A stretch of 64,000 bases of DNA from Acidobacteriota bacterium. Its GTDB lineage: Bacteria; Acidobacteriota; Blastocatellia; RBC074. Position numbers and translations under genes: made by a program. Positions 1 to 8,057 of this stretch are shown here, one piece after another (the first letter of the stretch is position 1; each line of letters starts with the position of its first letter). A model generated the notes under the pieces. That model had not been told where the DNA came from. It did not search any database and was given only the letters and a program-made list of their open reading frames with translations. The stretch covers positions 62,001 through 126,000 of the forward strand of contig JAFDVL010000038.1 in the NCBI GenBank assembly GCA_018268995.1, read 5' to 3'.

Positions 1-784
1 TTGCAGCCGAACGCACGCCGTCACGAAAGACATTGATGACTGTCGCGCGGCGTTGACGCGCTGTTGCATTGGCGTACGACCCGTGAATCAGGCGCGGATG
101 ATGAAAGGAGCATTGGCCTTTTTTCAGTTCAACGGCGACGGGCTGAAAAGCAGCTTTTTGTTCTGCGCTCAGAACTGATTGGATCGCATCCATATCGCCC
201 GCCAGACCTGTGATCGGCAAATCCGGCCAGCGATGCGATCCCGGAATATATTGCAAACAGCCGTTGTCTCGACTTGCGTCATCCAATCCAACCCAACACG
301 TCAAATGCGCCAGGGGCTGTGTGCGCGTCCAATAGGAATAATCCTGATGCCACGCCACGCCACCACCGTGATAAGCGGGTTTGCAAAATAATTGATCGTG
401 CCAGAAACGCACTGCGCCGCCGAGCAATTGCGACGCTGCCATCACAAATTGTGGATGCCAGAGCAGATCGTGAAAGCCCGGCGTAATGCGCCATGCCCCT
501 AGTGCGTGAAATAAAACCTTCGCCGGATCAGCGGATTCGTTCGAGTGAAATTCGTAGAACAAATGATGCTGCGGGTGCTGCGGATCAACTAATTCGCCGA
601 GTTCCTGACGCAAGGTTTCGACTTGCGCATCATTCAGCAATTGAATGCCAGCGAGGTAGCCGCGCTGATGAAAAAATTCGATTTGCGCCTCGCTCAGACG
701 AAATTGCGCCCACGCTTCTTTTGTTTGCGGGGCCGCCAAAAAATCGCTGATCGGTACGTGATAGTTCGATAAATCTTCGTGCAT
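1..784 (-). CDS. Phytanoyl-CoA dioxygenase (PhyH) family protein, C-terminus beyond window
   Basis: A continuous reading frame runs from the ATG at 784 to the window edge, at least 261 codons, with no stop. It begins [15 protein letters not shown]. PhyH-family proteins are Fe(II)/2-oxoglutarate oxygenases with an HxD...H iron triad. Here WHQDYSYW carries the HxD pair about 145 residues in, and HHPRLIHGS supplies the distal His, followed by [12 protein letters not shown] as the usual end of the double-stranded beta-helix. The substrate cannot be told from sequence; bacterial members hydroxylate many small molecules. It is the last visible gene of a tight four-gene minus-strand operon and starts 7 bp after the stop of the methyltransferase gene. 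The family call is firm, the role unknown. Confidence 0.88.
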   Translation of the reverse strand, partial: MHEDLSNYHVPISDFLAAPQTKEAWAQFRLSEAQIEFFHQRGYLAGIQLLNDAQVETLRQELGELVDPQHPQHHLFYEFHSNESADPAKVLFHALGAWRITPGFHDLLWHPQFVMAASQLLGGAVRFWHDQLFCKPAYHGGGVAWHQDYSYWTRTQPLAHLTCWVGLDDASRDNGCLQYIPGSHRWPDLPITGLAGDMDAIQSVLSAEQKAAFQPVAVELKKGQCSFHHPRLIHGSYANATARQRRATVINVFRDGVRSAA

Positions 785-791
785 GGCAGAT

Positions 792-1379
792 TCAATGAGT
801 TCTGACCGCAAGGATCAGCCCCGTAGACCAGTTAAGTTTCGTCAGGCGCAAATCTGGTCGCTGTTCGAGCGCGGCAATCAGCTGCGCTACTTTTGGCGGA
901 TGTTCTTCCGGCCAGTTGGGTTGCGGCAACAAATCATCAATCACATACAACCCGCCGATTTTCAGCAACGACAAGGTTTCTTCCAGCAACCAGAATTTGC
1001 CCGGCCACGTGTCCGCAAAAATCAAATCAAACGTTTTCTGCTGAACCAGCAAAGATTCGATAAACGCCGCACCATCCATTGCTGCGAATGTTACTCGTGA
1101 ATCACTTGCCAAATACTTTTGCGCCACCGCCACCAGCGATTCATCCTGATCTACGGTGTGCAAGGTAGATTGGGCATCCATCCCATCCAGCATCCAGGCC
1201 GTTGCCAAACCTGTGCCGGTGCCCAGTTCGAGTAAATTGCCCGCTGGTTTCGTCGCCGCCAAAGTGCGCAACAACGACCCCGTCAATTCATCGGAAGCCA
1301 TCGTAAAGCCCATCGCCCGCGTAGCAGCGACAAGGGATTGAAGCACTGCGGGAGGATGCAAATTTAGCGTGTCATTCAT
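792..1379 (-). CDS. Class I SAM-dependent O-methyltransferase
   Basis: A 195-residue predicted methyltransferase of the caffeoyl-CoA OMT-like type. The SAM-binding motif I is [16 protein letters not shown], followed by [11 protein letters not shown] (acidic residue for the ribose hydroxyls), [14 protein letters not shown] (motif IV, metal/substrate side) and [15 protein letters not shown]. The start at 1379 ([10 protein letters not shown]) is preferred over upstream in-frame ATGs because the frame upstream lies inside the DUF3291 gene; this start overlaps that gene's stop by 8 bp, as expected for translational coupling. Its substrate is unknown. Its place between a DUF3291 protein and a PhyH oxygenase suggests a small tailoring or detoxification operon, which is inference. 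Confidence 0.85.
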   Translation of the reverse strand: MNDTLNLHPPAVLQSLVAATRAMGFTMASDELTGSLLRTLAATKPAGNLLELGTGTGLATAWMLDGMDAQSTLHTVDQDESLVAVAQKYLASDSRVTFAAMDGAAFIESLLVQQKTFDLIFADTWPGKFWLLEETLSLLKIGGLYVIDDLLPQPNWPEEHPPKVAQLIAALEQRPDLRLTKLNWSTGLILAVRTH

Positions 1380-1833
1380 TGCGGTTATTGGGCGGAGGAA
1401 ACGTTTTTTGAAAAGTAAACGCAGCGGGCGTTTCGCCGTGTTGCTGCAAATGTTCGAGCCGTTGTTTGGCTTCTTCGACAGTCGGAAGATAGCCCGCTTC
1501 AACCCACCACAGGACAGAATATGCGCGCTCGAATTTCTCGAACCATTGCCGTCGTTGCTTCAGCAATTCGCTGTGCGCGCTGCGAAAGGCATATTCCCTC
1601 AGCGATTCAATGGATTCCCAAACCGACATATTGACGAGGATGCGTTCGTCGTCAAAAGGCCGGATGCTGGTCGCATCGCCTTCTTCGCTTTGCAATCGCC
1701 AGACAAAACCAGGACTGCGTTCGGCCAGGGCGTTGATTTCTTCCAGCCGCGTGACAAAGCCCGCCATCGCCGGATCATCCAACGGCGCGAGCATCCGCCC
1801 AATATTCAATTGTACAAGGTGGTATGAACTCAT
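1372..1833 (-). CDS. DUF3291 domain-containing protein
   Basis: A 153-residue protein beginning MSSYHLVQLNIGRMLAPLDD and containing the signature features of DUF3291: FVTRLEEINALAERSPGFVWRLQ, then VNMSVWESIESLREYAF and WWVEAGYLPTVEEAKQRLEHL. The family has a dimeric alpha/beta-barrel fold related to antibiotic-biosynthesis monooxygenases, and its biochemical function is not established. The gene overlaps the upstream ABM gene by 4 bp and the downstream methyltransferase by 8 bp. Two adjacent ferredoxin-like alpha/beta-barrel proteins in one operon suggest a joint role, perhaps on a reactive small molecule, but nothing in the sequence names the substrate. Confidence 0.85.
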   Translation of the reverse strand: MSSYHLVQLNIGRMLAPLDDPAMAGFVTRLEEINALAERSPGFVWRLQSEEGDATSIRPFDDERILVNMSVWESIESLREYAFRSAHSELLKQRRQWFEKFERAYSVLWWVEAGYLPTVEEAKQRLEHLQQHGETPAAFTFQKTFPPPNNRNE

Positions 1834-2162
1834 TGCCTGCCCTTTTCAAACCCGTAATCGCGCTCGACTTTGCACACGCGCAATTTGAACGATTGATACC
1901 AGGTTTCGTAGCCCTTTTGCTGTGCCAATTTGTGTTCCGCTTGTTGATGCCAGTTACGAATCGCCTCTTCGCTTTCCCAATACGAAATCGTGATGCCCAG
2001 GCCGTCGCGCACGGATTCAATGCCCAGAAAGCCTGGCATCGTTGCGCCCAGTTCGACCATTCGCTCAGCCATTGCTTCATAGCCGTGATCGCCTTCGGTG
2101 CGAAGATTCGTAAAGATGACGGCGTAATAAGGTGGTGCAGGAGTTTTTGCAATTTCAGACAT
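1830..2162 (-). CDS. Antibiotic biosynthesis monooxygenase (ABM) family protein
   Basis: A 110-residue ABM-fold protein, first gene of the four-gene operon. The start chosen is the ATG at 2162 (MSEIAKTPAPPYYAVIF), because the eight residues above it do not look like part of the family. The domain shows YYAVIFTNLRTEGDHGYEAMAERM, MPGFLGIESVRDGLGITISYWESEEAIRNWHQQAEH and an ending WYQSFKLRVCKVERDYGFE. This W/Y-rich pattern is typical of YdhR/heme-degrading-like ABM dimers with no external cofactor. It overlaps the next gene by 4 bp. The promoter should lie in the 361-bp gap upstream, which also carries a large palindromic repeat. Confidence 0.85.
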   Translation of the reverse strand: MSEIAKTPAPPYYAVIFTNLRTEGDHGYEAMAERMVELGATMPGFLGIESVRDGLGITISYWESEEAIRNWHQQAEHKLAQQKGYETWYQSFKLRVCKVERDYGFEKGRQ

Positions 2163-2330
2163 AAGATTATTTGCCAAACAGGACACAAAAATTCAAAAAC
2201 AAGGCAGAAGCACGTAACCAAATCAGCCAATCGCCTGAAGACAGTAACGCAAACCGCCTGGTCGCGTATCTGCCACCCACTTGCCCCGCCCTAACACAAA
2301 CTCTATAAACTTCGGAAATAAACTTCAGCC

Positions 2331-2455
2331 GCGCGAAGCCCTGGGAGCGCAGGCCTCCTTGCCTGCTATGCAGTGTGTGCGGCGCGATTGCACGGTAGCA
2401 ACCCAACCCCGGCGCTGGAGCAGGCAAGGAGGCCTGCGCTCCCAGGGCTTCGCGC
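2331..2455. repeat. Paired palindromic intergenic repeat, perfect 37-nt arms
   Basis: Left arm 2331-2367 and right arm 2419-2455 are perfect reverse complements over 37 nt, separated by about 51 nt. Each arm contains its own mini-palindrome (GCAGGC...GCCTGC) and the shared core CTGGGAGCGCAGGC, with GCGAAGC at the outer edge. The same core recurs at 9690-9865, 15051-15157 and 31526-31652, and in looser form at 62290-62384. No transposase is present; the architecture resembles REPIN/MITE-type non-autonomous elements. It fills the gap between thpR and the ABM operon, where no gene is seen. Confidence 0.9.
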
Positions 2456-2523
2456 CACGGAGGTTGTGTTCCCGTCCCTACACCTGCCCGTATATCTTGC
2501 CTGTCTTAAAAACTGCTGCATAT

Positions 2524-3078
2524 TTATTGCAGCAAGCATTTCGCCAACGGCGTGTAAATTGCGCCTGCTGAATGCAACTGGCTTTGCATTACAACCAGTT
2601 CGTTCGCCTGAAACAATAGATCAGGCAATGGATAGGTCAGCAACTTAGCGGTGGCTGCCGTAAGATTTTGCAGAGACTTGACGCGCCCCAGAGTCAGATG
2701 CGGATTGAACGCGCGCGATTCCTTCTCAAATCCAAGTGACTGTAAATTAGTATCCAGCTTTTGGTGCAGTGTTCTTAATTCAGAAAGTCCATCTGCAATT
2801 CCGACCCACAACACGCGCGGCTGTTTCAGGTTTGGAAATCCGCCGACATCTTTGATGCTGATCGAAAACGGAGGAACGCCCAACACTGCATCCACACAGG
2901 CGTTGGTAATCGCGGGAATTTGCTGCGCGTCAACTTCACCGAGAAATTTCAGCGTCAAATGCAAATTCTCCGGTTTCGCCCAACTGACATCGGCGCGAGC
3001 TTTTCTCACTTCAGTCTGTAAGGCAGCCAGAGAAGTTTTGACAGCAGCAGGGAGTTCAATGGCGATGAAAACTCTCAT
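2524..3078 (-). CDS. thpR: RNA 2',3'-cyclic phosphodiesterase (LigT/ThpR)
   Basis: A 184-residue 2H phosphoesterase. It starts MRVFIAIELPAAVKTSL, the usual N-terminus of the family, so the ATG at 3078 is chosen over one nine codons upstream. The two catalytic H-x-T/S-x motifs are visible: ENLHLTLKFLGEV near residue 40 and FNPHLTLGRVKS near residue 127. Family members hydrolyse 2',3'-cyclic phosphates on RNA ends to 2'-phosphates in the cytoplasm, and can ligate half-tRNAs in vitro. Length and motif spacing are standard. The gene lies 17 bp downstream of the zinc-ribbon membrane protein gene on the same strand. Confidence 0.93.
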   Translation of the reverse strand: MRVFIAIELPAAVKTSLAALQTEVRKARADVSWAKPENLHLTLKFLGEVDAQQIPAITNACVDAVLGVPPFSISIKDVGGFPNLKQPRVLWVGIADGLSELRTLHQKLDTNLQSLGFEKESRAFNPHLTLGRVKSLQNLTAATAKLLTYPLPDLLFQANELVVMQSQLHSAGAIYTPLAKCLLQ

Positions 3079-3095
3079 TTTGTGGGCGTGCAAGG

Positions 3096-3800
3096 CTACA
3101 AACAAGTCGTCGTCGGACGCGTCTTTTTGCCAACCTGTGTCAGGCGAGCGTCGGTAAGTTGGTAGATTGTCGTTTCGATGCTCAGGCTATTGTCAGCTTC
3201 GTTAACGCGGCAACGTTCGACTTCAAATTTCCCATCGTTAATCTGGGCTTTGATGATTCCGCCATTCGCCTTATCGCCGCCGTCTACTTCAGCCAGGCGT
3301 TGCAATTTGCCATCTTTGGCCGCGTACACAAATCCTTTGGAAAACGAACCGCTGCCGCCTGCGGTGTAGATTAAACTGACCGCCGCTTCGTCCATGCCAT
3401 CGCCGTCCAAGTCGCCGTATGTCACCTGCACCGTTTCATCGCTGCCTCGCACGGTGGCGTCACCTAATTTGTAGCTCATCTTTTTGAAGTTGACCGAGTG
3501 AATATCTGTAATCGGCGATGGCGACGGGCTGGGCGAAGGGGAAGGTGACGGACTGGGCGAAAGCGAAGGCGTAGGCGAAGGGCGATTCGCCGCAAGTTTC
3601 GCTTCGTCAGAGTCGTGATTTCGGAGCAATAAATACAACGCGGCAATCCCCAGAATGACGACCGCAATCGTGGTAATGAAAAGAATATTACTGGTTTTAT
3701 GACTGCGTAAGATTTGTTCCGGGTCAATGACCTTGTTTCCACATTTCAGGCAAAAGGTCGAGGCATCAGGAATCTCAGTTCCGCATTTCGGGCAATACAT
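3096..3800 (-). CDS. Zinc-ribbon membrane protein with Ser-Pro-rich linker
   Basis: A 234-residue protein starting at the ATG at 3800 (MYCPKCGTEIPDASTFCLK). Domains in order: a four-Cys zinc ribbon (CPKCG...CLKCG, residues 3-25), one transmembrane helix (ILFITTIAVVILGIAALYLLL, about residues 39-59), a long alternating Ser-Pro tract (DNA 3519-3590, a run of near-repeats coding SPSP), and an extracytoplasmic domain with YGDLDGDGMDEAAVSLIY, an FG-GAP-like calcium-loop motif. The ribbon is thus cytoplasmic and the repeat domain outside. The function is not known. The SP tract is low-complexity and prone to slippage, so its length may vary between strains. Confidence 0.75.
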   Translation of the reverse strand: MYCPKCGTEIPDASTFCLKCGNKVIDPEQILRSHKTSNILFITTIAVVILGIAALYLLLRNHDSDEAKLAANRPSPTPSLSPSPSPSPSPSPSPSPITDIHSVNFKKMSYKLGDATVRGSDETVQVTYGDLDGDGMDEAAVSLIYTAGGSGSFSKGFVYAAKDGKLQRLAEVDGGDKANGGIIKAQINDGKFEVERCRVNEADNSLSIETTIYQLTDARLTQVGKKTRPTTTCL

Positions 3801-3820
3801 AGTTTTTCTGGTAGTGATAA

Positions 3821-5251
3821 TCAAATCTCCGCGCCAGCGTTTTTCTCTCGTCGGGCGACGCCGGATTTGCGTGCCGCTTCTTTTACCGCTGCCGCAACTA
3901 ATCCAACCACGCGCCGATTAAAAACCGAAGGGATGATGTAATCGGGCTGCAATTCCGCGTCGTTAATCGTCGCTGCAATCGCATACGCCGCCGCCATTTT
4001 CATTTCTTCATTGATGTCTGTCGCGCGGCAATCCAAGGCACCGCGAAAGATGCCCGGAAAGCATAACACGTTGTTGATTTGATTCGGATAGTCAGAGCGC
4101 CCGGTAGCGACAACTTTGGCATAAAGCGCGGCATCTTCCGGCATAATTTCCGGCATCGGATTCGCCAGCGCAAAGACAATTGCATCGCGCGCCATTTTCT
4201 GCACGGATTCGACCGACAAAACATTCGGAGCCGAGACGCCGATGAATACATCCGCACCATCAATCACATCGCTTAACTTGCCCTGCAAATTGTCAGGATT
4301 TGTGTGCTCGGCATACCAGTGCAAAGCCTCGTTCATGGCTTCAGTGCGCCCCCGATACACCGCACCAAAAAGATCGCATCCAATGATGTTGCGCACACCT
4401 GCCTGCAATAACATCTTCGTGCAGGCCGTGCCCGCCGCTCCCGTGCCTGACACCACCACCTTGATTTCATTCATCTCTTTGCCCACAACTTTCAAGGCAT
4501 TGATGAGCGCCGCCAACACCACCACGGCTGTCCCGTGCTGATCATCGTGGAAGACCGGAATATCCAGTTCTTTCTTAAGGCGCGCTTCGACTTCAAAACA
4601 TCGCGGCGCAGAAATATCTTCCAGATTGATGCCGCCAAATCCGGGCGCAATCGCTTTGACCGTGCGGACGATTTCGTCTACGTCTTTGGTATCGAGGCAA
4701 ATCGGAAACGCATCAATCCCCGCGAATTCCTTGAAGAGCATCGCCTTGCCTTCCATCACCGGCATCGCCGCCTCTGGGCCAATATCTCCTAAACCCAGCA
4801 CTGCCGTACCATCGGTCACAACCGCAATCGTGTTCCGTTTGATCGTCAGGCTAAAAACTTTGCTGGGGTCTTCGGCAATCGCCGTGCAAACGCGCGCCAC
4901 TCCGGGCGTGTAGGCACGCGAAAGATCAGCGCGAGTCTGAATCGGAATCTTGCTTTTGACTTCGATCTTGCCGCCAATGTGCAGTAAAAACGTGCGATCT
5001 GAAATATGAATGAACGTGACATTCGGCAACGCTTTGACGATCTCAACAAGTTTCTTTGCCGTCGCGTCATTGCCCGCCGCCACGGTGATGTCGCGAACAA
5101 GTTGGTTGTTGCCAACCTCGACAATATCAATCGCGCCAATGTTCCCGCCCGCCTGCCCAATCGCAGATGTAACCTGTCCAAGGACGCCGGGTTTATTGGC
5201 CAATTTCAAACGCAGGGTGATCGCGTAACCTTCGCTGGGTTGATAGTACAT
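3821..5251 (-). CDS. NAD(P)-dependent malic enzyme with N-terminal ACT domain
   Basis: A 476-residue protein. Residues about 10-80 form an ACT domain (YAITLRLKLANKPGVLGQVTSAIG), a typical small-ligand sensor. The rest is a malic enzyme: SRAYTPGVARVCTAIAEDP, then VTDGTAVLGLGDIGPEAAMPVMEGK (active site Lys), FHDDQHGTAVVVLAALINAL (metal-binding acidic residues) and the dinucleotide fold VVVSGTGAAGTACTKMLLQAG. It converts malate to pyruvate and CO2 with reduction of NAD(P). The ACT fusion, known in several phyla, implies allosteric control, probably by an amino acid. It follows the TOPRIM-like gene by 14 bp on the same strand, so the two may be co-transcribed. Confidence 0.93.
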   Translation of the reverse strand: MYYQPSEGYAITLRLKLANKPGVLGQVTSAIGQAGGNIGAIDIVEVGNNQLVRDITVAAGNDATAKKLVEIVKALPNVTFIHISDRTFLLHIGGKIEVKSKIPIQTRADLSRAYTPGVARVCTAIAEDPSKVFSLTIKRNTIAVVTDGTAVLGLGDIGPEAAMPVMEGKAMLFKEFAGIDAFPICLDTKDVDEIVRTVKAIAPGFGGINLEDISAPRCFEVEARLKKELDIPVFHDDQHGTAVVVLAALINALKVVGKEMNEIKVVVSGTGAAGTACTKMLLQAGVRNIIGCDLFGAVYRGRTEAMNEALHWYAEHTNPDNLQGKLSDVIDGADVFIGVSAPNVLSVESVQKMARDAIVFALANPMPEIMPEDAALYAKVVATGRSDYPNQINNVLCFPGIFRGALDCRATDINEEMKMAAAYAIAATINDAELQPDYIIPSVFNRRVVGLVAAAVKEAARKSGVARREKNAGAEI

Positions 5252-5265
5252 AGAGGATTCGATTT

Positions 5266-6042
5266 TTATTGTAACAGGAGAGGTAAGAGCCTTTCCTGCA
5301 CTTCATCAAGATAGTGTCGTAGGTAAGTATTTTCACCGCGCTGGCGAAGAATTGCTAGCGATGTTTCTAACCAACATTGTTTCTCGCGGTCGTAATCATC
5401 ATTCGTTAGGCAACTAACAATCTCTTTGGGATTACGTTCGCTACACGAAGTGCCAGAGGAAAACCGGAGTCGTTCAGCTTGCGAACAAAGATCGAAGCCC
5501 AACTCTTGCACCACTCTTTCAAGCTCGCTTTTTTCTCGTTCATCAGCAGGATAGAAACCATTCAAGACCCATGCTTCGTATTTGCAATTCGGCGTTGCCA
5601 GCACAACCTTCATGCTGGTTTTCTCATGATCTCTCGCATCCATCAAACTTTGTCGGCGTTCTTCCTGACTATCAAGATCACGAATTAAAACGATGGCATC
5701 AGGAATACTTTCTTTCGCTTCGCTTCGCAAAAGTGCTGCAAGCTGGATCGCTCGCCGCGCTGGGCCATAATCGTATTTCTTGCCTTTTCCCACAGGGCTA
5801 ACCAGAAATTTCAATTTGGGAAATCGTTTGCTTAGGTCTTTCAACTTATCCCATCGGGTAAATTCCGTTCCTGACTCTAAGCCATCCCACATTCTCAAAC
5901 CCGGCAAAATATTTTCATTAAACCAACCCAGGTCAGTTTCTCTCATCCAGGCTGGCCCATCTTCGTAAAAGACACGATCAGCAAGATCACGCGCAATCGC
6001 AGCATCGCTTCGGTCTTCCGCCACAATTACAAACTCAACCAT
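5266..6042 (-). CDS. TOPRIM-like (DUF4276-type) effector partner of the adjacent ATPase
   Basis: A 258-residue protein beginning MVEFVIVAEDRSDAAIARDL, with the TOPRIM pattern: a first hydrophobic strand ending in Glu9 and later LIRDLDSQEERR with Asp122 and Asp124. The middle reads KGKKYDYGPARRAIQLAAL and KVVLATPNCKYEAWVLNGF, which resembles DUF4276-type proteins encoded beside AAA ATPases. It overlaps the ATPase gene by 8 bp, so the two are surely one unit. In known two-gene systems (PARIS AriA/AriB, OLD-type nucleases) an ATPase senses phage and a TOPRIM protein cuts nucleic acid; assigning that here is inference. Family assignment was by eye and could be off at the subfamily level. Confidence 0.6.
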   Translation of the reverse strand: MVEFVIVAEDRSDAAIARDLADRVFYEDGPAWMRETDLGWFNENILPGLRMWDGLESGTEFTRWDKLKDLSKRFPKLKFLVSPVGKGKKYDYGPARRAIQLAALLRSEAKESIPDAIVLIRDLDSQEERRQSLMDARDHEKTSMKVVLATPNCKYEAWVLNGFYPADEREKSELERVVQELGFDLCSQAERLRFSSGTSCSERNPKEIVSCLTNDDYDREKQCWLETSLAILRQRGENTYLRHYLDEVQERLLPLLLQ

Positions 6043-7225
6043 GTATCAACTCCGCTGGTTTCGTATCGCCAACAACCCATTCTTCGTCGTATGCGCTGGC
6101 AAACTCTCCGGTTGTCAAAACCGAAAGAACTTTATCGGCGTCAGGATGATCGCTCAGACGTTTAGCGTGGCTGACGCCTTCCTTGTCTAATGCCATAACC
6201 CAGACATCTTTGGCATCCAGTTCATCAATAATGTAAGGCGAATGACTGGTAAGAATGATTTGACGATCATGTTTCTCAGCAAAATCTTTGAGTGTTTTCA
6301 TGAGTTGACGCTGGGCAAGTGGATGAAGCCCCGCTTCAATATCATCTATAAGGAAGGTTTTACAGCGAAGATTCCGAGTCAAAATAGTCAATATCCCCAA
6401 AATCAAAATAGTACCTTCGCTCATAAATCTAGCAGGGATTTTTTCTCCACTCACTGTGTCAAAAATTAATTCATGTCCATTAACTGTTCTTTTTCTAGGT
6501 AGCGGAATTATTCCCCCTTCATACTTAATGGTTTCAATCTCGTCGCGGACTATTTCAGCCGGACGTACTCTGATCCTTTTTACAGCAGGAACAATCCCAC
6601 AAAGCAAACTTTCCAAATCTTTATGCTGTTCATCAAATTCTGTCATTTGTCGCGCAACGACAGAGGCTAAACCTTTACCTGTGGGGGATATTTTTTTCGC
6701 ATCTGAAGGGGCCACGAGGTCGTCATAGTTCGCCTTGACATAGAATGATTCTCCTATTTCACCCGCGAGCTTTATGAAATCTGGGGCTTTTTCTGCGTCT
6801 TGTATGAGATCCAAAACTCTGGCCTTTGTTGGAAAGGAAGAGAGCGTCTCAGACTGACTATTTAAGTTCCATTGGAATCTACTTTCATTTGTTCCGTGAA
6901 TAAACATTACTCCAGATATTTCTAAATCGGAGTAACTTATATCAAAATCATTATCGAAGGATATTTGCCAACTAGAGTTATCAAATGATCCTGCAAGAGA
7001 AATTTTGAATCCTCCAGTTCTTCTTCTAGTACGCTCATAAAGGCGCTCCTCATCACCAAAAGCGCTCTCAATATCTGAACTCAAGAGGCCGATTAGTGAA
7101 TTGACAGCCTCAAGAAAAGAACTTTTCCCGCAACCATTCGGCCCTACAAACGCAGTCACGCGCCCCGGTTCGATGACCGTGTGCGCGTGACTTTTGAAAT
7201 TCGTGAGTTCGATTTTGGTAATCAT
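6035..7225 (-). CDS. AAA15/AAA21-type ATPase of a two-gene defence-like module
   Basis: A 396-residue SMC/RecF-like ATPase without coiled coil. It starts MITKIELTNFKSHAHTVIEP; the Walker A motif is GPNGCGKSS (residues 28-36), an ABC-like signature is near FMSEGTILIL (267-276), Walker B is FLIDDIEAGLHP (291-302) and the H-loop is LTSHSP (His328). This is the organisation of the ATPase in OLD, PARIS and Septu-type systems. The coding sequence between about 6360 and 7060 is clearly AT-richer than its neighbours, pointing to acquisition by transfer. It overlaps the TOPRIM-like gene by 8 bp and starts 17 bp after the msrA stop, so it may read from the msrA promoter. Confidence 0.75.
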   Translation of the reverse strand: MITKIELTNFKSHAHTVIEPGRVTAFVGPNGCGKSSFLEAVNSLIGLLSSDIESAFGDEERLYERTRRRTGGFKISLAGSFDNSSWQISFDNDFDISYSDLEISGVMFIHGTNESRFQWNLNSQSETLSSFPTKARVLDLIQDAEKAPDFIKLAGEIGESFYVKANYDDLVAPSDAKKISPTGKGLASVVARQMTEFDEQHKDLESLLCGIVPAVKRIRVRPAEIVRDEIETIKYEGGIIPLPRKRTVNGHELIFDTVSGEKIPARFMSEGTILILGILTILTRNLRCKTFLIDDIEAGLHPLAQRQLMKTLKDFAEKHDRQIILTSHSPYIIDELDAKDVWVMALDKEGVSHAKRLSDHPDADKVLSVLTTGEFASAYDEEWVVGDTKPAELIHG

Positions 7226-7242
7226 CGTACTCTCCGTCCGTG

Positions 7243-7905
7243 TTATTGGCCCTTCGCCTGATTGACCTTCAATTTAGCTGCGAATTTCTGGCGAAACTTT
7301 TTGATCTTCGGAGCGATGACATAGCTGCAATAGCCCTGGTTTGGGTTATTGACGTAATACTCCTGATGATAGGCTTCGGCGGAATAGAATTCTGTGAACT
7401 TTGCCACTTCCGTCACGATGGGGTCTTTGTAAACCTTTGCGGCGGTTAGCTCCGCAATGAACTTTTCGGCAATTTCTTTCTGTTCCGGCGAATGATAGAA
7501 AATCGCAGAGCGATATTGCGGGCCGATGTCGTTGCCTTGCCGATTCAGGGTCGTCGGGTCATGCAGCGTAAAAAGAACTTCGAGGATTTCCCGGTATGAA
7601 ATGACGCTGGGGTCAAAGGTAATTTGAACCACTTCGGCGTGGCCGGTGTTTTTGGCACTGACCTGTTCGTAGGTTGGATTTTTGACGTGGCCGCCGGAAT
7701 AGCCGGAGACAGCCTTTTCAACGCCGACAAGTTCGTCAAAGGGTGCTTCAATACACCAGAAGCAACCGCCTGCAACTGTAGCAATTTCTTTTTTCACTTT
7801 CTTCTTCTCCTTTTTATCCTGCGTGGTTCCGTTAGCAAAAACATTGCTATTGCCAAGCAAGACAACGAATGCGAGGAGCGTAACAAGGGTCATGATTTTT
7901 TTCAT
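7243..7905 (-). CDS. msrA: Peptide-methionine (S)-S-oxide reductase, exported
   Basis: A 220-residue MsrA. The first about 25 residues (MKKIMTLVTLLAFVVLLGNS) form a signal peptide ending near FAN, followed by a lysine-rich linker, so the enzyme should act in the periplasm or at the outer side. The catalytic motif is GGCFWC with Cys48, then FDELVGVEKAVSGYSGG and AEVVQITFDP. A C-terminal NQGYCSYVIAPK supplies the resolving Cys. It reduces methionine-S-sulfoxide in oxidised proteins. Two AGCAAAC/GTTTGCT hairpins lie just upstream. The gene heads a tight minus-strand string that continues into the ATPase/TOPRIM module. Confidence 0.95.
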   Translation of the reverse strand: MKKIMTLVTLLAFVVLLGNSNVFANGTTQDKKEKKKVKKEIATVAGGCFWCIEAPFDELVGVEKAVSGYSGGHVKNPTYEQVSAKNTGHAEVVQITFDPSVISYREILEVLFTLHDPTTLNRQGNDIGPQYRSAIFYHSPEQKEIAEKFIAELTAAKVYKDPIVTEVAKFTEFYSAEAYHQEYYVNNPNQGYCSYVIAPKIKKFRQKFAAKLKVNQAKGQ

Positions 7906-7927
7906 AGTCGTTCCTCAGAAAATGTAT

Positions 7928-7997
7928 AGCAAACTTCCAGTTTGCTGTAACTTCATAACAAATTCCTTTTCTATCATCAGCAAACGGGACGTTTGCT
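7928..7997. repeat. Pair of AGCAAAC-GTTTGCT hairpins upstream of msrA
   Basis: Two short inverted repeats, AGCAAAC-N5-GTTTGCT at 7928-7946 and at 7979-7997, lie 33 nt apart in the gap between msrA and the GNAT gene. The loops differ (TTCCA versus GGGAC) while the stems are identical. They may be a small member of the paired palindromic repeats found elsewhere in the window, or an operator pair; sequence alone does not decide. Confidence 0.6.
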
Positions 7998-8057
7998 GGA
8001 CATTGAAAGAACCGACAGTATAACGCAAAACTCCGGCAAGATATTCCGGCGGCGATT

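Noticed and set aside
2281..2648. Short plus-strand frames across the palindromic repeat
   Set aside because: They are made of repeat sequence or lie opposite thpR, with no ribosome site or domain.
5266..7225. Septu (PtuA/PtuB) assignment
   Set aside because: The second protein lacks HNH motifs and shows a TOPRIM-like E...DxD pattern instead.
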